This document shows positions 34,812 to 43,496 of a stretch of DNA of 52,574 nt, one piece after another; positions within the stretch are counted from its first letter, which is position 1, and the number at the start of each line of letters is the position of its first letter. Source of the stretch: Acidimicrobiia bacterium (lineage in GTDB: Bacteria; Actinomycetota; Acidimicrobiia; Spongiisociales; UBA11373); assembly GCA_040878325.1 (NCBI GenBank), contig JBBDMM010000009.1, positions 21,557 to 74,130 of the forward strand, written 5' to 3'. A program made the translations under genes and the position numbers. The notes beneath the pieces were generated by a model. The model was not told the origin of the DNA and made no database searches. It saw nothing but the letters and a program-made list of their open reading frames with translations.

Positions 34812-34928
34812 GGAAGCCACCAGCCTCCAGCCTCCAGCCTCCAGCCAGAAGGGCCTTCACTTCCGCAAGAACTAGGCCCGCCACTGTTCTTGACTCTTGA
34901 CTCTTGCTGGCGGCTGGAGGCTGGGGGC
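34812..34928. repeat. heptamer repeat element 12 downstream of nuoN2
   Basis: GGAAG is followed by four CCACCAG/CCTCCAG units, CTTCACTTCCGCAAGA (GCAAGA 34865-34870), three TTGACTC units ending in TCTTGC (34902-34907), and CTGGCGG/CTGGAGG/CTGGGGG. A C-rich and a G-rich arm again flank the centre. It fills most of the gap between nuoN2 and the next lipoprotein gene. Confidence 0.88.
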
Positions 34929-34973
34929 GAGGCGCCGGGGAACCTGGCGGCCTACTTCTCCGTCTCACCCGTC

Positions 34974-35435
34974 ATGAAGAAACTGATATCTCTCATTGCA
35001 CTTCTCGCCGTGGTCGCTGTTGCTTGTGGTGACGACGATGCCGGCGAATCCACCACCACCACTCCCACCACTACGAGTCCCACCACCACGCCCACCACCC
35101 TTCCCGATGGGTCGGTGATCGCCGAGTTCCAGACTCCTGACGGCGAGACCTATCGGATCCTTCTCACCGGCGATGCCGCGGTCGCCGCCCGGGCGGCATT
35201 TGCTTCCGGGACCAACCCCGGGATTCCCAATGGGAAGATCCTTGCGGGCGATGGTGGCGTGAACATCGGCCACGAGTGGCACATCGTCGAGGTCGAGTTC
35301 GCCGACTTCGCCATCGAGGTGTGCGACGGCACCGTCTCATACATCGATGACCTTGGTTTTGACGAGTACGTCAACCAGCACGGCGATCGCTACTGCCCCT
35401 GGTCTGCAGAGTTGATCGGCCTGATCGACGGCTGA
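34974..35435 (+). CDS. lipoprotein with BP74-like domain
   Basis: The 153-residue product has a signal peptide ending in a lipobox (AVAC), then a Thr/Pro-rich linker of about 20 residues, then a globular domain. The latter contains GIPNGKILAGDGGVN, EWHIVEVEFADFAIEVCDG and RYCPWSAELI. This pattern recalls the N-terminal domain of BP74-type secreted proteins (tentative, from memory of the pattern). The function is unknown. Start ATG 34974 is chosen because it opens a clean signal peptide; the longer frame reads through the repeat element. It is exported and membrane-anchored. Confidence 0.75.
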   Translation: MKKLISLIALLAVVAVACGDDDAGESTTTTPTTTSPTTTPTTLPDGSVIAEFQTPDGETYRILLTGDAAVAARAAFASGTNPGIPNGKILAGDGGVNIGHEWHIVEVEFADFAIEVCDGTVSYIDDLGFDEYVNQHGDRYCPWSAELIGLIDG

Positions 35436-35458
35436 CTTTTCCCTCGCCCAGCAAGCGC

Positions 35459-37471
35459 CTACACCTCGGACGGGGCCAGAGTCGTCCAGTAGAGGATTGT
35501 CGTGCCATCTGGTGTCCACGATGGGAGGCCGTCGAAGTTGGGGTCATCGGTGAGTTGGACACGGTCGGTCCCATTTGCGGCCATGCTGAATATGTCGCTG
35601 CCGCCGGCTTCATCGAGGGCTGCAAAGGCGATGCGGGTTCCGTCCGGTGACCAGCGCGGGAAAAAGCCCAGACCGAGGTCGGAGACCGTGCCAGTGTCCA
35701 GATCGAGCAACCCGATGCGGCCGGCGGCGGTAATGCTGTCAAAGACGATCTGGCGACCGTCGGGGGACCAGATCGGGTTGGTAGTGGGTGCCTCGCGCAA
35801 CTGGCGGAGGTTCGACCCGTCCCGATCGATCACCCACAGCTCCCCGGGGTGACCCCAACCTCTGATGTCGCCGTGTCCCCAGATGAACGCGATCCTGGTC
35901 CCATCGGTTGACCAGGCGGGGGCGTGCGCGTATCCGTCGAGGTCGGTTAGCTGGGTCAGTGCGGATCCATCGGCGTTGATCAGGTACAGGTCGCTTTGTC
36001 CAGGTTCGCCTCGAACGAACGCCAGCATCGTCCCGTCAGGAGACCACGACGGCATCGCATCGGGCACCGCGTCGCGGGTGACTCGACGAATATCGGTTCC
36101 GTTGCGACTGATGGTGTACAGGTCCCAGTAGTCCAGATAGAGCTCGGTGTACGCCAGTCGCTCGGCGCCCGGTGAGAACGGCCCGGCAGTGTTGGCGGGC
36201 CAGCCGGGAACCGGCGACGGCGGCGTGGAACCGTCGGCGGCAACGGTTGCCAACGTGAACACCGACGACTGACATTCGGTGGGTTCTGTAGGCGGGGCTT
36301 GACCGTGGACGGCTTGGAGCAGTAACTCGTAGAACAGTGCACGCATCGGGACCCTCGCACCACCGATCTCGGTCGTGTCATGGGTGATGACGGCCACCAG
36401 ATCGAGATCGTCGACGATCATCATGTCCTGTCCCCCGTACCCGGAGGCAATCCAGACCTCATGCCCCCCGATGTCATAACCCCACCAGAGGTACCCGTAG
36501 CGCATGGGGATGGGCGGATACTGCACGCAGCCCAAATCCCACCGTGGCGACAGGGATTGGTCGAGCCACGATGACGAGACGATTTGATCGCCGCCGAGAG
36601 CGCCCTCATCGAGGACGAGCTGACCGAACCGGGCGATCTCCCGGGGGGTCATGAACATGTCGAAGCCTCCCGAGAGGTAGCCGCCGGGCTCGACATGCCA
36701 CCCCTCGACGTCGATTCCCAAGGGTCCTAGCAACCGGTCGGCCGCGTACTGGCATAGGGACATCCCGGTCGCCTCGGTGAGCATCGCAGCCAGTACCTGA
36801 GTCAACCCGGTGTTGTAAGCGAACTCTGTGCCCGGTGCGACGACACGTGGGCTTGCCAACACTGCCCGCACCAAGGAGGGTTCCCCGGGCACCGTGCTGG
36901 GCTGCCACTCGTAGTTGGTGTCCGGTTCCGGTACCTCCAACCCGCCTGCCATCGTCAAGAGATCGCGAACGGTCAGTTCTCCGTGGTTCACGACCAGGTT
37001 CGGCGGCAGGACGTCGCCGACCTGCGCATCTAGGGTGAGATGACCTTCGTCGATCGCGATACCAGTGACCACCGACAGGATGGACTTCGAGAGCGAATGG
37101 ACGTTGTTGGCGTCCGTGGCATCGAAGCCGTTGAAGTAGCGCTCGAATACCAGCTTGCCGTTGCGTACGACCAGCAGGCTGGCGGTCATCGGTGACAACG
37201 CCACCTCTTCTGCCGCCTGCTCGAGCACGGCCGAGTCCAGACCGACCGTACCCGGATCGGCGGTCGGCCAATCGAGCGGGCTGGGGTCGGTGAGCGTCCG
37301 GTTGACCGCGTGGAAGGGATCGTCGAGGTTGGGTTGGAATGAGTCGCACTCCTCGCCGAATGCGGACTTGGCCCCGCTGCACGCCGCCATCAACGCGGCA
37401 ACTAGGAGGACGGACGAGACGGCGAGGGGCCAGGGAAGCTGGGGCGCTCGGACATTGCGGAGAGCACTCAT
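35459..37471 (-). CDS. serine hydrolase (beta-lactamase class C fold) fused to TolB-like beta-propeller
   Basis: The 670-residue product from ATG 37471 begins with a lipoprotein signal (VAALMAAC). A class C beta-lactamase / esterase-like domain follows (about residues 70-390) with the SxxK nucleophile HSLSKS, a FAYNTG block in the Tyr position, and DMFMTPREIARFGQL. After a Pro-rich linker come about five WD40-like/PD40 blades of the TolB type (WSPDGTMLAFVRG, WSTDGTRIAFIWG, WSPDGRQIVFDS, WSPDGTRIAFAAL, WTPDGTTILYWT). An upstream GTG start at 37516 is possible. A -10-like TACCAT lies just before the ATG. The substrate is unknown; a cell-wall peptide or ester is a guess. Confidence 0.85.
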   Translation of the reverse strand: MSALRNVRAPQLPWPLAVSSVLLVAALMAACSGAKSAFGEECDSFQPNLDDPFHAVNRTLTDPSPLDWPTADPGTVGLDSAVLEQAAEEVALSPMTASLLVVRNGKLVFERYFNGFDATDANNVHSLSKSILSVVTGIAIDEGHLTLDAQVGDVLPPNLVVNHGELTVRDLLTMAGGLEVPEPDTNYEWQPSTVPGEPSLVRAVLASPRVVAPGTEFAYNTGLTQVLAAMLTEATGMSLCQYAADRLLGPLGIDVEGWHVEPGGYLSGGFDMFMTPREIARFGQLVLDEGALGGDQIVSSSWLDQSLSPRWDLGCVQYPPIPMRYGYLWWGYDIGGHEVWIASGYGGQDMMIVDDLDLVAVITHDTTEIGGARVPMRALFYELLLQAVHGQAPPTEPTECQSSVFTLATVAADGSTPPSPVPGWPANTAGPFSPGAERLAYTELYLDYWDLYTISRNGTDIRRVTRDAVPDAMPSWSPDGTMLAFVRGEPGQSDLYLINADGSALTQLTDLDGYAHAPAWSTDGTRIAFIWGHGDIRGWGHPGELWVIDRDGSNLRQLREAPTTNPIWSPDGRQIVFDSITAAGRIGLLDLDTGTVSDLGLGFFPRWSPDGTRIAFAALDEAGGSDIFSMAANGTDRVQLTDDPNFDGLPSWTPDGTTILYWTTLAPSEV

Positions 37472-37554
37472 TCGGGATCGGGCGAATGGTACGTGGTTGC
37501 GTTCGTCCGACCTCACCCGATCGACGGCTGAGGTCTCTCAACCGGGCGTGGTGA

Positions 37555-37935
37555 TCACCCAGGGTTGGCGACGGCCATCGACGCGAGCATTCCTTGCTCG
37601 TAGTGGTCGACGATCGTGCCGTCGAGGAGTTGAACCACGATCCGGCACGACACTTCGTAACCGCCGGGTTCGAGGTCGAGAGGCAACTCGACCGCGCTCC
37701 CCGGAGCGATCGTCTCGGTGGCGGCGACTGCGCTCCCATCGGCGCGGGCGACGACCAGAGTGTGCGAGAACTCGCCGGCGTTTTCGACGGTCAAGACGAT
37801 CGGTCCGGTCTGGACCACTGGAGCGGACACCTCGATCGAATACTCGTCGAGCACGATCACCGCGGAGTCCACCGGCGTCGATCCGCACCCTGCGAGGATC
37901 ATCGTGGTGAACGCCAGGGCCGGGATTCTCCTCAT
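37555..37935 (-). CDS. cupredoxin-like lipoprotein
   Basis: The 126-residue product has a lipobox (ILAGC) near residue 17 and a single cupredoxin-type domain. Likely blue-copper ligands are His in EFSHTLVV, Cys in YEVSCRI, and His and Met in DHYEQGM; the Cys-to-His spacing is longer than usual, so metal binding is not certain. Its ATG overlaps the stop of the histidine kinase gene (ATGA), which implies coupled expression. It may carry electrons or copper at the outer face of the membrane, or be a ligand-sensing partner of the kinase; both are inference. Confidence 0.7.
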   Translation of the reverse strand: MRRIPALAFTTMILAGCGSTPVDSAVIVLDEYSIEVSAPVVQTGPIVLTVENAGEFSHTLVVARADGSAVAATETIAPGSAVELPLDLEPGGYEVSCRIVVQLLDGTIVDHYEQGMLASMAVANPG

Positions 37936-39293
37936 GCGGCTGCCGCCTCGCGGGCGAGTGCCACTCCGACGGCCATCGTCGTGCCATCAGGCCCGGACTT
38001 GACGGCGATCGACGCGCCGATCGCCTCCGCGATCAACCGGGCGAGGTACAGCCCCAGGCCGGTCCCCGGGCTGTCGCTGCGCTTCTCGAACTTCTCGAAG
38101 ATGCGGGGGAGGAACTCCTGGTCGATGCCGGGGCCGTCATCTCGAACCGCAACCCACATGGCGGCGTTCGAAGGGGTGCCGACGATCAGATCCGGCTCGA
38201 ATGGCAGCGCCTCGAGGAAGTCGACCGCCACAGTCTTGGCTCCGTGGGTGCGGGCGTTCTCGGTGAGCGATGCGACCAGTGCGACCAGGCCCTCGGGGTC
38301 GGTCATGACATCGGCGGCCGCCGGCGCCACCAGCGTTCCGGTCTGGGTGGCCGGGCGGAGGAGTTCGACCAGAGTCGCTGCCTCGATTCGGCGGAGGCTG
38401 TAGCCGAGCCCCTGGTTCTCGATTCGGGCGACGGTCAGCATGCGGTCGATGAGACCGCGGAGCTTGTCACCCTCGCGCACCATGTCGGCCAGGAGTTCGC
38501 CCCGATCGGCGGCAGGCATCTCGGGATGTGTGGCCAGCAGCTCGGCGCTGGTCACCACCCCTGTCAACGGTGTATTCAATTCGTGGTTGATCATCAGCAC
38601 GAACTCGGAACGAATTCGGTTCTTTTCCTCGGCCAGCGCCAGGGCGCGTTCGGCCGCCGACCGGGCCTCGTCGAGTTCCTTGTTGTGCGTGGCCAGTTCA
38701 CGGGCACGAGCCTGGAGGCCGAAAGACTCCTCGATCGACCGCCGAACGCGGCGATGGGCGCCGGCCCTACCGGCCGCGAGCACCAGGGTCATCACCCCGA
38801 AGAACACGGCGACTCCGGCGAGTTGCAGGGTCTCCGGGTGGATTCCACGCGGAATTGCCCTGCGCTCGACCAGCCTCTGGAGGTCGTAGAACAGCACGGC
38901 GATTCGCCCGTCATCGAGGGGTCGCATCACCTGGTACAGCACGGCGTCCGCCGGCCACTCCTCGATGCCGTCGATCATCACCGGCAGGCCGATCGGGGCG
39001 GCGAGGGCCCGCAATGGCATCGGACTGCCCGCAAAGAAGGGCGATTCGAGGTGCGATCCGACGAGGTTGCGCGAGCTCGAAGCGATGAACGTCAGGTTGT
39101 CGTCGAGCAGCGACACCGCCTCGATCCGCAGGGTGTTCCGAGCCTCCCGCACTGCCTGCGACGGGTCGAGGGCCCCGGTGAGGAAATCGGCCGCCATCGC
39201 GGCGTCATGGGTGAACAGCTCGCCCTCGCCGACGGGGCGGGTGAGGTCTGCCTGATGGCGGACGGCGACGATCGCCGCAGTGGCGGCAATCAA
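37932..39293 (-). CDS. membrane sensor histidine kinase (orphan)
   Basis: The product has an N-terminal membrane helix, an extracytoplasmic sensor region of about 120 residues, a second helix (about 160-180), a coiled-coil linker, the HisKA dimer domain with H-box MINHELNTPLTG, and an HATPase domain with N box LTENARTHG, G1 DDGPGID and G2 GTGLGLYLA. No response regulator gene is adjacent. The listed TTG start (39293) falls inside the first helix; the open frame continues upstream and a CTG at 39356 would give a complete helix, so the true N-terminus is probably about 21 residues longer. It is coupled by a 4-base overlap to the cupredoxin lipoprotein gene. Confidence 0.85.
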   Translation of the reverse strand: MIAATAAIVAVRHQADLTRPVGEGELFTHDAAMAADFLTGALDPSQAVREARNTLRIEAVSLLDDNLTFIASSSRNLVGSHLESPFFAGSPMPLRALAAPIGLPVMIDGIEEWPADAVLYQVMRPLDDGRIAVLFYDLQRLVERRAIPRGIHPETLQLAGVAVFFGVMTLVLAAGRAGAHRRVRRSIEESFGLQARARELATHNKELDEARSAAERALALAEEKNRIRSEFVLMINHELNTPLTGVVTSAELLATHPEMPAADRGELLADMVREGDKLRGLIDRMLTVARIENQGLGYSLRRIEAATLVELLRPATQTGTLVAPAAADVMTDPEGLVALVASLTENARTHGAKTVAVDFLEALPFEPDLIVGTPSNAAMWVAVRDDGPGIDQEFLPRIFEKFEKRSDSPGTGLGLYLARLIAEAIGASIAVKSGPDGTTMAVGVALAREAAAA

Positions 39294-39424
39294 TGCCGTC
39301 AGGGCCGCGCTGGCCAGCCAGAGACGGCTGACGCGTTGGTGGCGGTCGAAGATCAGAGAACTCCTGGGGTCGTCTGATCAATTTCGACCGAAAACGCCGC
39401 TCCCTTGAGGATTCCGGCCCCTGG

Positions 39425-40081
39425 CTATTGGTTGACGGTGTATCTCCGCCCACAGCTGCCGCAGGTGACCGGCTTTCCTGCCGTCCCCTCGATGGCGGCC
39501 CCACAGAAGGGGCAGTTCTTAAACTGATCGCCTGGCCGCCCCCCGCCCCCCCGATACAGCACCGGCACCGCCAGTACCGACGCCGACAGCAGCACCACCA
39601 CGATGGCGAACATTCTCCAATATCCGCCGTCCCCGCCGACCTCGGTCCAAATGGGAAGCAGGATCATTGCCGCCACCGCGGCGATCAAGAGGTTTGCGGC
39701 CATCCCGACCCAGGCGGAACCGCCCTGCAGCCTCCAACCCGACAGCAAGCAGGCAAGGGCAGCGGCGCCGGCAACCACGTAGGCGCTCCCGGCGACCTTC
39801 CCGAGAGTGAGCGAGTCGAGATCGGCCCAGATGAAGATGGTGACCGCGACGAATCCCACGGCGGCGGCAGCCATTCCCAGGTGAGGGACGAATCCCAGTC
39901 GTCCCTTCGAAAGGGCGGGGGCGCACGCCATCGCCAGGATCGCCGAGGCCGTAGCGATCAGCGAGGTGCCGAGAATGCGGCCTTCGACGTCCCCGATGTC
40001 GCCACCCAGCAGGACGAAGATGGCGAATGCGGCGTTGGCGACGATCAGCCCGATGACAATGCGAGTGAAGAGCGATTTCAT
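39425..40081 (-). CDS. multi-spanning membrane protein with C-terminal zinc ribbon
   Basis: The 218-residue product from ATG 40081 has six predicted membrane helices and ends in a zinc-ribbon (CPFCGAAIEGTAGKPVTCGSCGRRY, two CxxC knuckles in the last 30 residues, quoted only for its cysteine spacing). The family is not recognised. The zinc ribbon would be cytoplasmic. It is divergent from the nitroreductase-like gene with only 14 bp between the start codons, so the promoters must overlap the coding regions. Confidence 0.65.
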   Translation of the reverse strand: MKSLFTRIVIGLIVANAAFAIFVLLGGDIGDVEGRILGTSLIATASAILAMACAPALSKGRLGFVPHLGMAAAAVGFVAVTIFIWADLDSLTLGKVAGSAYVVAGAAALACLLSGWRLQGGSAWVGMAANLLIAAVAAMILLPIWTEVGGDGGYWRMFAIVVVLLSASVLAVPVLYRGGGGRPGDQFKNCPFCGAAIEGTAGKPVTCGSCGRRYTVNQ

Positions 40082-40095
40082 GTGCACATCTTCGC

Positions 40096-40578
40096 ATGAG
40101 TACCGCGGCATCGTTCCCGGGCCCTCGCGGGTGGGTCGGACCTAAGATGCCACCGGCGTACGAGGAATATGACTTGACCGATCCAGTGGTCGTCGCGCTG
40201 GCGCGCGGCGGCATCGTCGGCATTACCACTACTGGTCGGACGTCGGGCCGTCCCCACACCGTCGACGTGACGCTTCACAACGTCGATCGGAATTTGGTAA
40301 TCGCCGGGCGCCCGGGCACGCGGGACTGGTACGCCAATGTCCAGGCCGATCCGCACTTCACGATTCAGTTGAGGGGTGCAGTGGAGGCCGACATCGAGGC
40401 GACCGCCGTGCCGGTCACCGATTGGTCGGCGCGTCGCTCCTTGATGGAGCGCGTGATGATCAAGGGATTCGGCTTCTCGCCCCAGCGCACCCAACGCGAA
40501 CTCCACTTCTGGGTCACTCGCTCACCGCTCGTCCTGGTCAATGCCGACTGGCCGGGGTGGGTGAACAACCCGAACTAG
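40096..40578 (+). CDS. deazaflavin (F420)-dependent nitroreductase family protein
   Basis: The 160-residue product has the split-barrel DDN/Rv3547-like fold. Typical elements are GIVGITTTGRTSGRPHTV, NLVIAGRPGTRDWYANV and PLVLVNADWPGW. Members bind coenzyme F420 or a flavin and reduce quinones or nitro compounds in actinobacteria. ATG 40096 gives an N-terminal extension of 17 residues compared with ATG 40147; either may be used. No genes of a pathway lie nearby. Confidence 0.72.
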   Translation: MSTAASFPGPRGWVGPKMPPAYEEYDLTDPVVVALARGGIVGITTTGRTSGRPHTVDVTLHNVDRNLVIAGRPGTRDWYANVQADPHFTIQLRGAVEADIEATAVPVTDWSARRSLMERVMIKGFGFSPQRTQRELHFWVTRSPLVLVNADWPGWVNNPN

Positions 40579-40623
40579 CGGGTCGCGACGGAACCGACAG
40601 AGCCGTCGGTACGCTCCAACCGC

Positions 40624-41373
40624 ATGATCGGATTCTTCGACTCCGGCGTTGGCGGTCTCGCAGTTCTCCGCGAGGTGACGATGCTGCTGCCCTCCGCCGA
40701 CATCGTGTATCTGGCCGACCAAGGCAACGCCCCGTACGGCCAGCGGTCCATCGCCCAGGTACGGGAGTTCTCCGAGCAGGCCACCGAACGGCTCGTCGAC
40801 CGGGGTGCCGACACCGTGGTGATCGCCTGCAACACCGCTTCGGCGGCGGCGCTCCAGCACCTACGGGATCAGCACTCCGAGATTCCCTTCGTCGGCATGG
40901 AGCCAGCGGTGAAGCCCGCGGTGGCCGCAACTCGATCGGGTGTGGTGGGGGTGCTCGCGACCCCGACCACCTTCGCCGCCTCGGTCTTGGGGGACTTGGT
41001 GGGCCGGTTCTCTGAGGGGATCAAAGTGATCGCCCACCCGTGCCCCGGGTGGGCGGAAGCGGTGGAGGACGGCTGGGACGGCTCGGGCCCTGAGATCGCG
41101 GCCCACCTCGCCCCGTTGATCGACCAGGGAGTCGACACGCTGGTGATCGCTTGCACCCACTACTCCTTCCTCGCCGGCGCCATATCAGCGGCTGCTCCTG
41201 GCGTCACGGTGATCGATCCCGCCGGCGCGGTCGCCCGGCAGGTGGTTCGTGTCGCCGGCGACTCCCCCGGTTCTGGCGACGCCACCTACCTCACCACCGG
41301 TGATCCAGCCCGCTTCGCCTCCCAGGTGGAACGCCTGCTGGGCGCGACGATCGACGTGACCGCGGTCGCCTGA
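40624..41373 (+). CDS. murI: glutamate racemase
   Basis: The enzyme interconverts L- and D-glutamate for peptidoglycan. The 249-residue product has the N-terminal FFDSGVGGLAVLR, the catalytic cysteines Cys 69 (IACNTAS) and the second in IACTHYSFL, and PYGQRS. Length is normal. The ATG follows the previous gene by 45 bases. It is followed after 22 bases by the MidA-like gene, probably on the same transcript. Confidence 0.95.
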   Translation: MIGFFDSGVGGLAVLREVTMLLPSADIVYLADQGNAPYGQRSIAQVREFSEQATERLVDRGADTVVIACNTASAAALQHLRDQHSEIPFVGMEPAVKPAVAATRSGVVGVLATPTTFAASVLGDLVGRFSEGIKVIAHPCPGWAEAVEDGWDGSGPEIAAHLAPLIDQGVDTLVIACTHYSFLAGAISAAAPGVTVIDPAGAVARQVVRVAGDSPGSGDATYLTTGDPARFASQVERLLGATIDVTAVA

Positions 41374-41395
41374 CAGCCCGGGGCACAATGCTCCG

Positions 41396-42448
41396 GTGCT
41401 GGAACGCATCCGATCCGAGATCGCCGCGCACGGACCGCTGCCATTCGACCACTTCATGACGCTTGCCCTTTACGACCCCGACGGGGGTTACTTCGCCGCG
41501 TCGACGACCCTGCGGTCCTCCGAGGAGGGCGACTTCCTCACCAGCCCGGAGGTGAGCCCCTTGTTCGGAGGCACCGTCGCTCACTTTGTGGCATCCGAGG
41601 TGGAGCGGGTCGGGCCGCTCACTCTGGTCGAGGCCGGGGCGGGTTCGGGCGCCCTGCTCCGCGCCGTGCTCGAGGAGTTGGCCGAGGCGCCTGCGGCCGT
41701 GTTTGCCGTGGAGGTGTCGGCGGCCGCCACCGAACGCCTCGGTGGCTCGGTGCCGGAGGCCATTGTCGTCGCCGACCTGGCCCAGGTCCCTCGAGGGGGC
41801 GCGGCCGTGGTCATCGCCAACGAGTTGATCGACAATCTGCCCGCAGCGGTGGCAGTGCGACGGGGAGCAGGTTGGACCGAGCAAGTCATCGACCTCGAAG
41901 ACGCCGGTCTGATGACGAAGGAGGTGCCGGCGCGCCGCGAGGTCGCTTCCTGGGCCGACGCGTTCGCGGGACCGGTGGTCGAGGGTGACCTGGTGGAGGT
42001 GCAAGTCGTCGCCGGCGAATGGATTACGACCGCATTGGGGCGGTTCGATGTCGGTTCGGTGGTGGTGTTCGACTACGGCGAGACGGCAGACGGGTTGAGC
42101 CACCGGCGAGCCCAGGGCACCGTGAGGACCTACCGGTCACATCATCTCGGCCCGGATCCGTTGCTCACACCCGGTGAGACGGACATCACCATGGACGTGA
42201 ACTTCACCGCCCTGGCGGCGGCGGCCGAATCCGCCGGAGCCACGGTCACCGTCGAGCGGCAAGACGACTTCCTGACTCGGTGGGGCCTGCGCGACACACT
42301 GCGAGGGCTGCGCGAAGCCGAGCTGGATGCCGCCCGCACAGGCCGAACCATGGAGCGGCTGACCCTGCGCAGCCAGCTCACCGGAGCAGAAGCACTGCTG
42401 CATCCGAGGGGTCTCGGTGATTTCAGAGTGCTGGTAGCGAGTAAATGA
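41396..42448 (+). CDS. MidA/NDUFAF7-family SAM-dependent protein arginine methyltransferase
   Basis: The 350-residue product from GTG 41396 has the MidA family opening (GPLPFDHFMTLALYDPDGGYF) in two halves, the signature GDFLTSPEVSPLFG, a SAM-binding VEAGAGSGALLRAVL and NELIDNLP. In mitochondria the orthologue NDUFAF7 dimethylates an Arg of the NuoD homologue and is needed for complex I assembly. The presence of this gene in a window with two complex I clusters is suggestive, though bacterial members also occur without such linkage. The start is inferred from spacing. Confidence 0.85.
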   Translation: MLERIRSEIAAHGPLPFDHFMTLALYDPDGGYFAASTTLRSSEEGDFLTSPEVSPLFGGTVAHFVASEVERVGPLTLVEAGAGSGALLRAVLEELAEAPAAVFAVEVSAAATERLGGSVPEAIVVADLAQVPRGGAAVVIANELIDNLPAAVAVRRGAGWTEQVIDLEDAGLMTKEVPARREVASWADAFAGPVVEGDLVEVQVVAGEWITTALGRFDVGSVVVFDYGETADGLSHRRAQGTVRTYRSHHLGPDPLLTPGETDITMDVNFTALAAAAESAGATVTVERQDDFLTRWGLRDTLRGLREAELDAARTGRTMERLTLRSQLTGAEALLHPRGLGDFRVLVASK

Positions 42449-42450
42449 AT

Positions 42451-42495
42451 CGCTACCCGCTACCGGCTACCGGCAAGAATCAGAAATCAAGAACG
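42451..42495. repeat. heptamer repeat element 13 (CTACCCG/CTACCGG units) upstream of htpX
   Basis: CGCTACCCGCTACCGG units continue to GGCAAGA (GCAAGA 42473-42478), followed by a degenerate AATCAAGA. It lies in the 98-bp gap before htpX. It is the plus-strand counterpart of element 1, which has the same heptamer in reverse. Confidence 0.8.
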
Positions 42496-42546
42496 CGTCG
42501 GGCCTCCCGGAATCTCTCCGAACCCCCCGCCGTTACTCTTCTCACG

Positions 42547-43416
42547 ATGCGTAACAACTTCAAGACGATGGTTCTGATGGCGGGGCTCGGGGCTCTCTTT
42601 GTCCTGGTCGGTCAGTTGCTCGGGGGTACCAGTGGCGCGATCACGGCTCTGGTGATCGCCGGGCTCATCAACTTCGGGATGTACTTTTTCTCGCACAAGA
42701 TCGCCCTCGCTTCGGCGAAGGCCAAGCCGGCGGAGGAGAAGGATCTACCCAACGTCTACTCGATCGTGCGTTCGCTGGCTCAGCGCGAGAACATGCCGAT
42801 GCCCAAGATCTATCTGATCGACTCACCGCAGCCCAATGCATTCGCCACGGGCCGCAACCCGAAGAACGCTGCGGTCGCGGTCACCTCGGGGATCTTGACC
42901 CTGATGGACCACTCCGAGCTCGAAGGCGTGCTGGCCCACGAGCTGTCGCACGTCAAGAACCGCGACATCCTCATCTCGACGATCGCCGCGACCGTGGCCG
43001 TCGCCTTATCGTTCCTGACGAGGATCGCTTTTTGGACCGGCGGCGATCGTCGTCGCAACGACCCCATCTCCGGGGTGATCATGATCGCGTCGCTCATCCT
43101 TGCTCCGCTGGCGGCCATGGTCATCCAGATGGCGATCAGCCGGTCGCGCGAGTACCAGGCCGATCGGAGCGGGGCGGAGATCACCGGGTCTCCACTCAAT
43201 CTGGCGCGTGCCCTGGAGAAGCTCGAGGCCGGTACGGCCAAGATCCCCATGCAGGTGAACCCTTCCACCGCCCAGCTGTTTATCGCCGATCCGTTGAAGG
43301 CCTTCGGGCGGAGCGGCTCGACCGGCGGCCTGGCCCGGATGTTCTCGACTCACCCCCCGATTACCGAGCGCGTTCGGCGGCTCACCGACATGGCCCAAAG
43401 CGGGATCATTCGGTAA
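42547..43416 (+). CDS. htpX: membrane zinc metalloprotease HtpX
   Basis: HtpX degrades damaged membrane proteins with its active site in the cytoplasm. The 289-residue product has two N-terminal helices, the zinc motif HELSH near residue 131 with SHVKNRDILIS, a third and fourth helix, and the third zinc ligand region EYQADRSGAE. The longer in-frame reading from 42445 is rejected, because its first residues are translated repeat. A TACTCT box seven bases before the ATG suggests a leaderless start. It ends with a strong hairpin terminator. Confidence 0.93.
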   Translation: MRNNFKTMVLMAGLGALFVLVGQLLGGTSGAITALVIAGLINFGMYFFSHKIALASAKAKPAEEKDLPNVYSIVRSLAQRENMPMPKIYLIDSPQPNAFATGRNPKNAAVAVTSGILTLMDHSELEGVLAHELSHVKNRDILISTIAATVAVALSFLTRIAFWTGGDRRRNDPISGVIMIASLILAPLAAMVIQMAISRSREYQADRSGAEITGSPLNLARALEKLEAGTAKIPMQVNPSTAQLFIADPLKAFGRSGSTGGLARMFSTHPPITERVRRLTDMAQSGIIR

Positions 43417-43440
43417 CTGCCGAGCAAACGAGATAAGTGA

Positions 43441-43473
43441 GAGGGGGCCGGGTGAATCCCGGCCCCCTCTTCT
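43441..43473 (+). terminator. rho-independent-like terminator after htpX
   Basis: A 12-bp perfect stem (GAGGGGGCCGGG and CCCGGCCCCCTC) with a 5-base loop is followed by TTCT. The T tract is short, as is common in high-GC genomes. It also faces the end of the convergent membrane protein gene and may serve both. Confidence 0.8.
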
Positions 43474-43496
43474 ACCCCACGGTTCACTCCTCGCAG

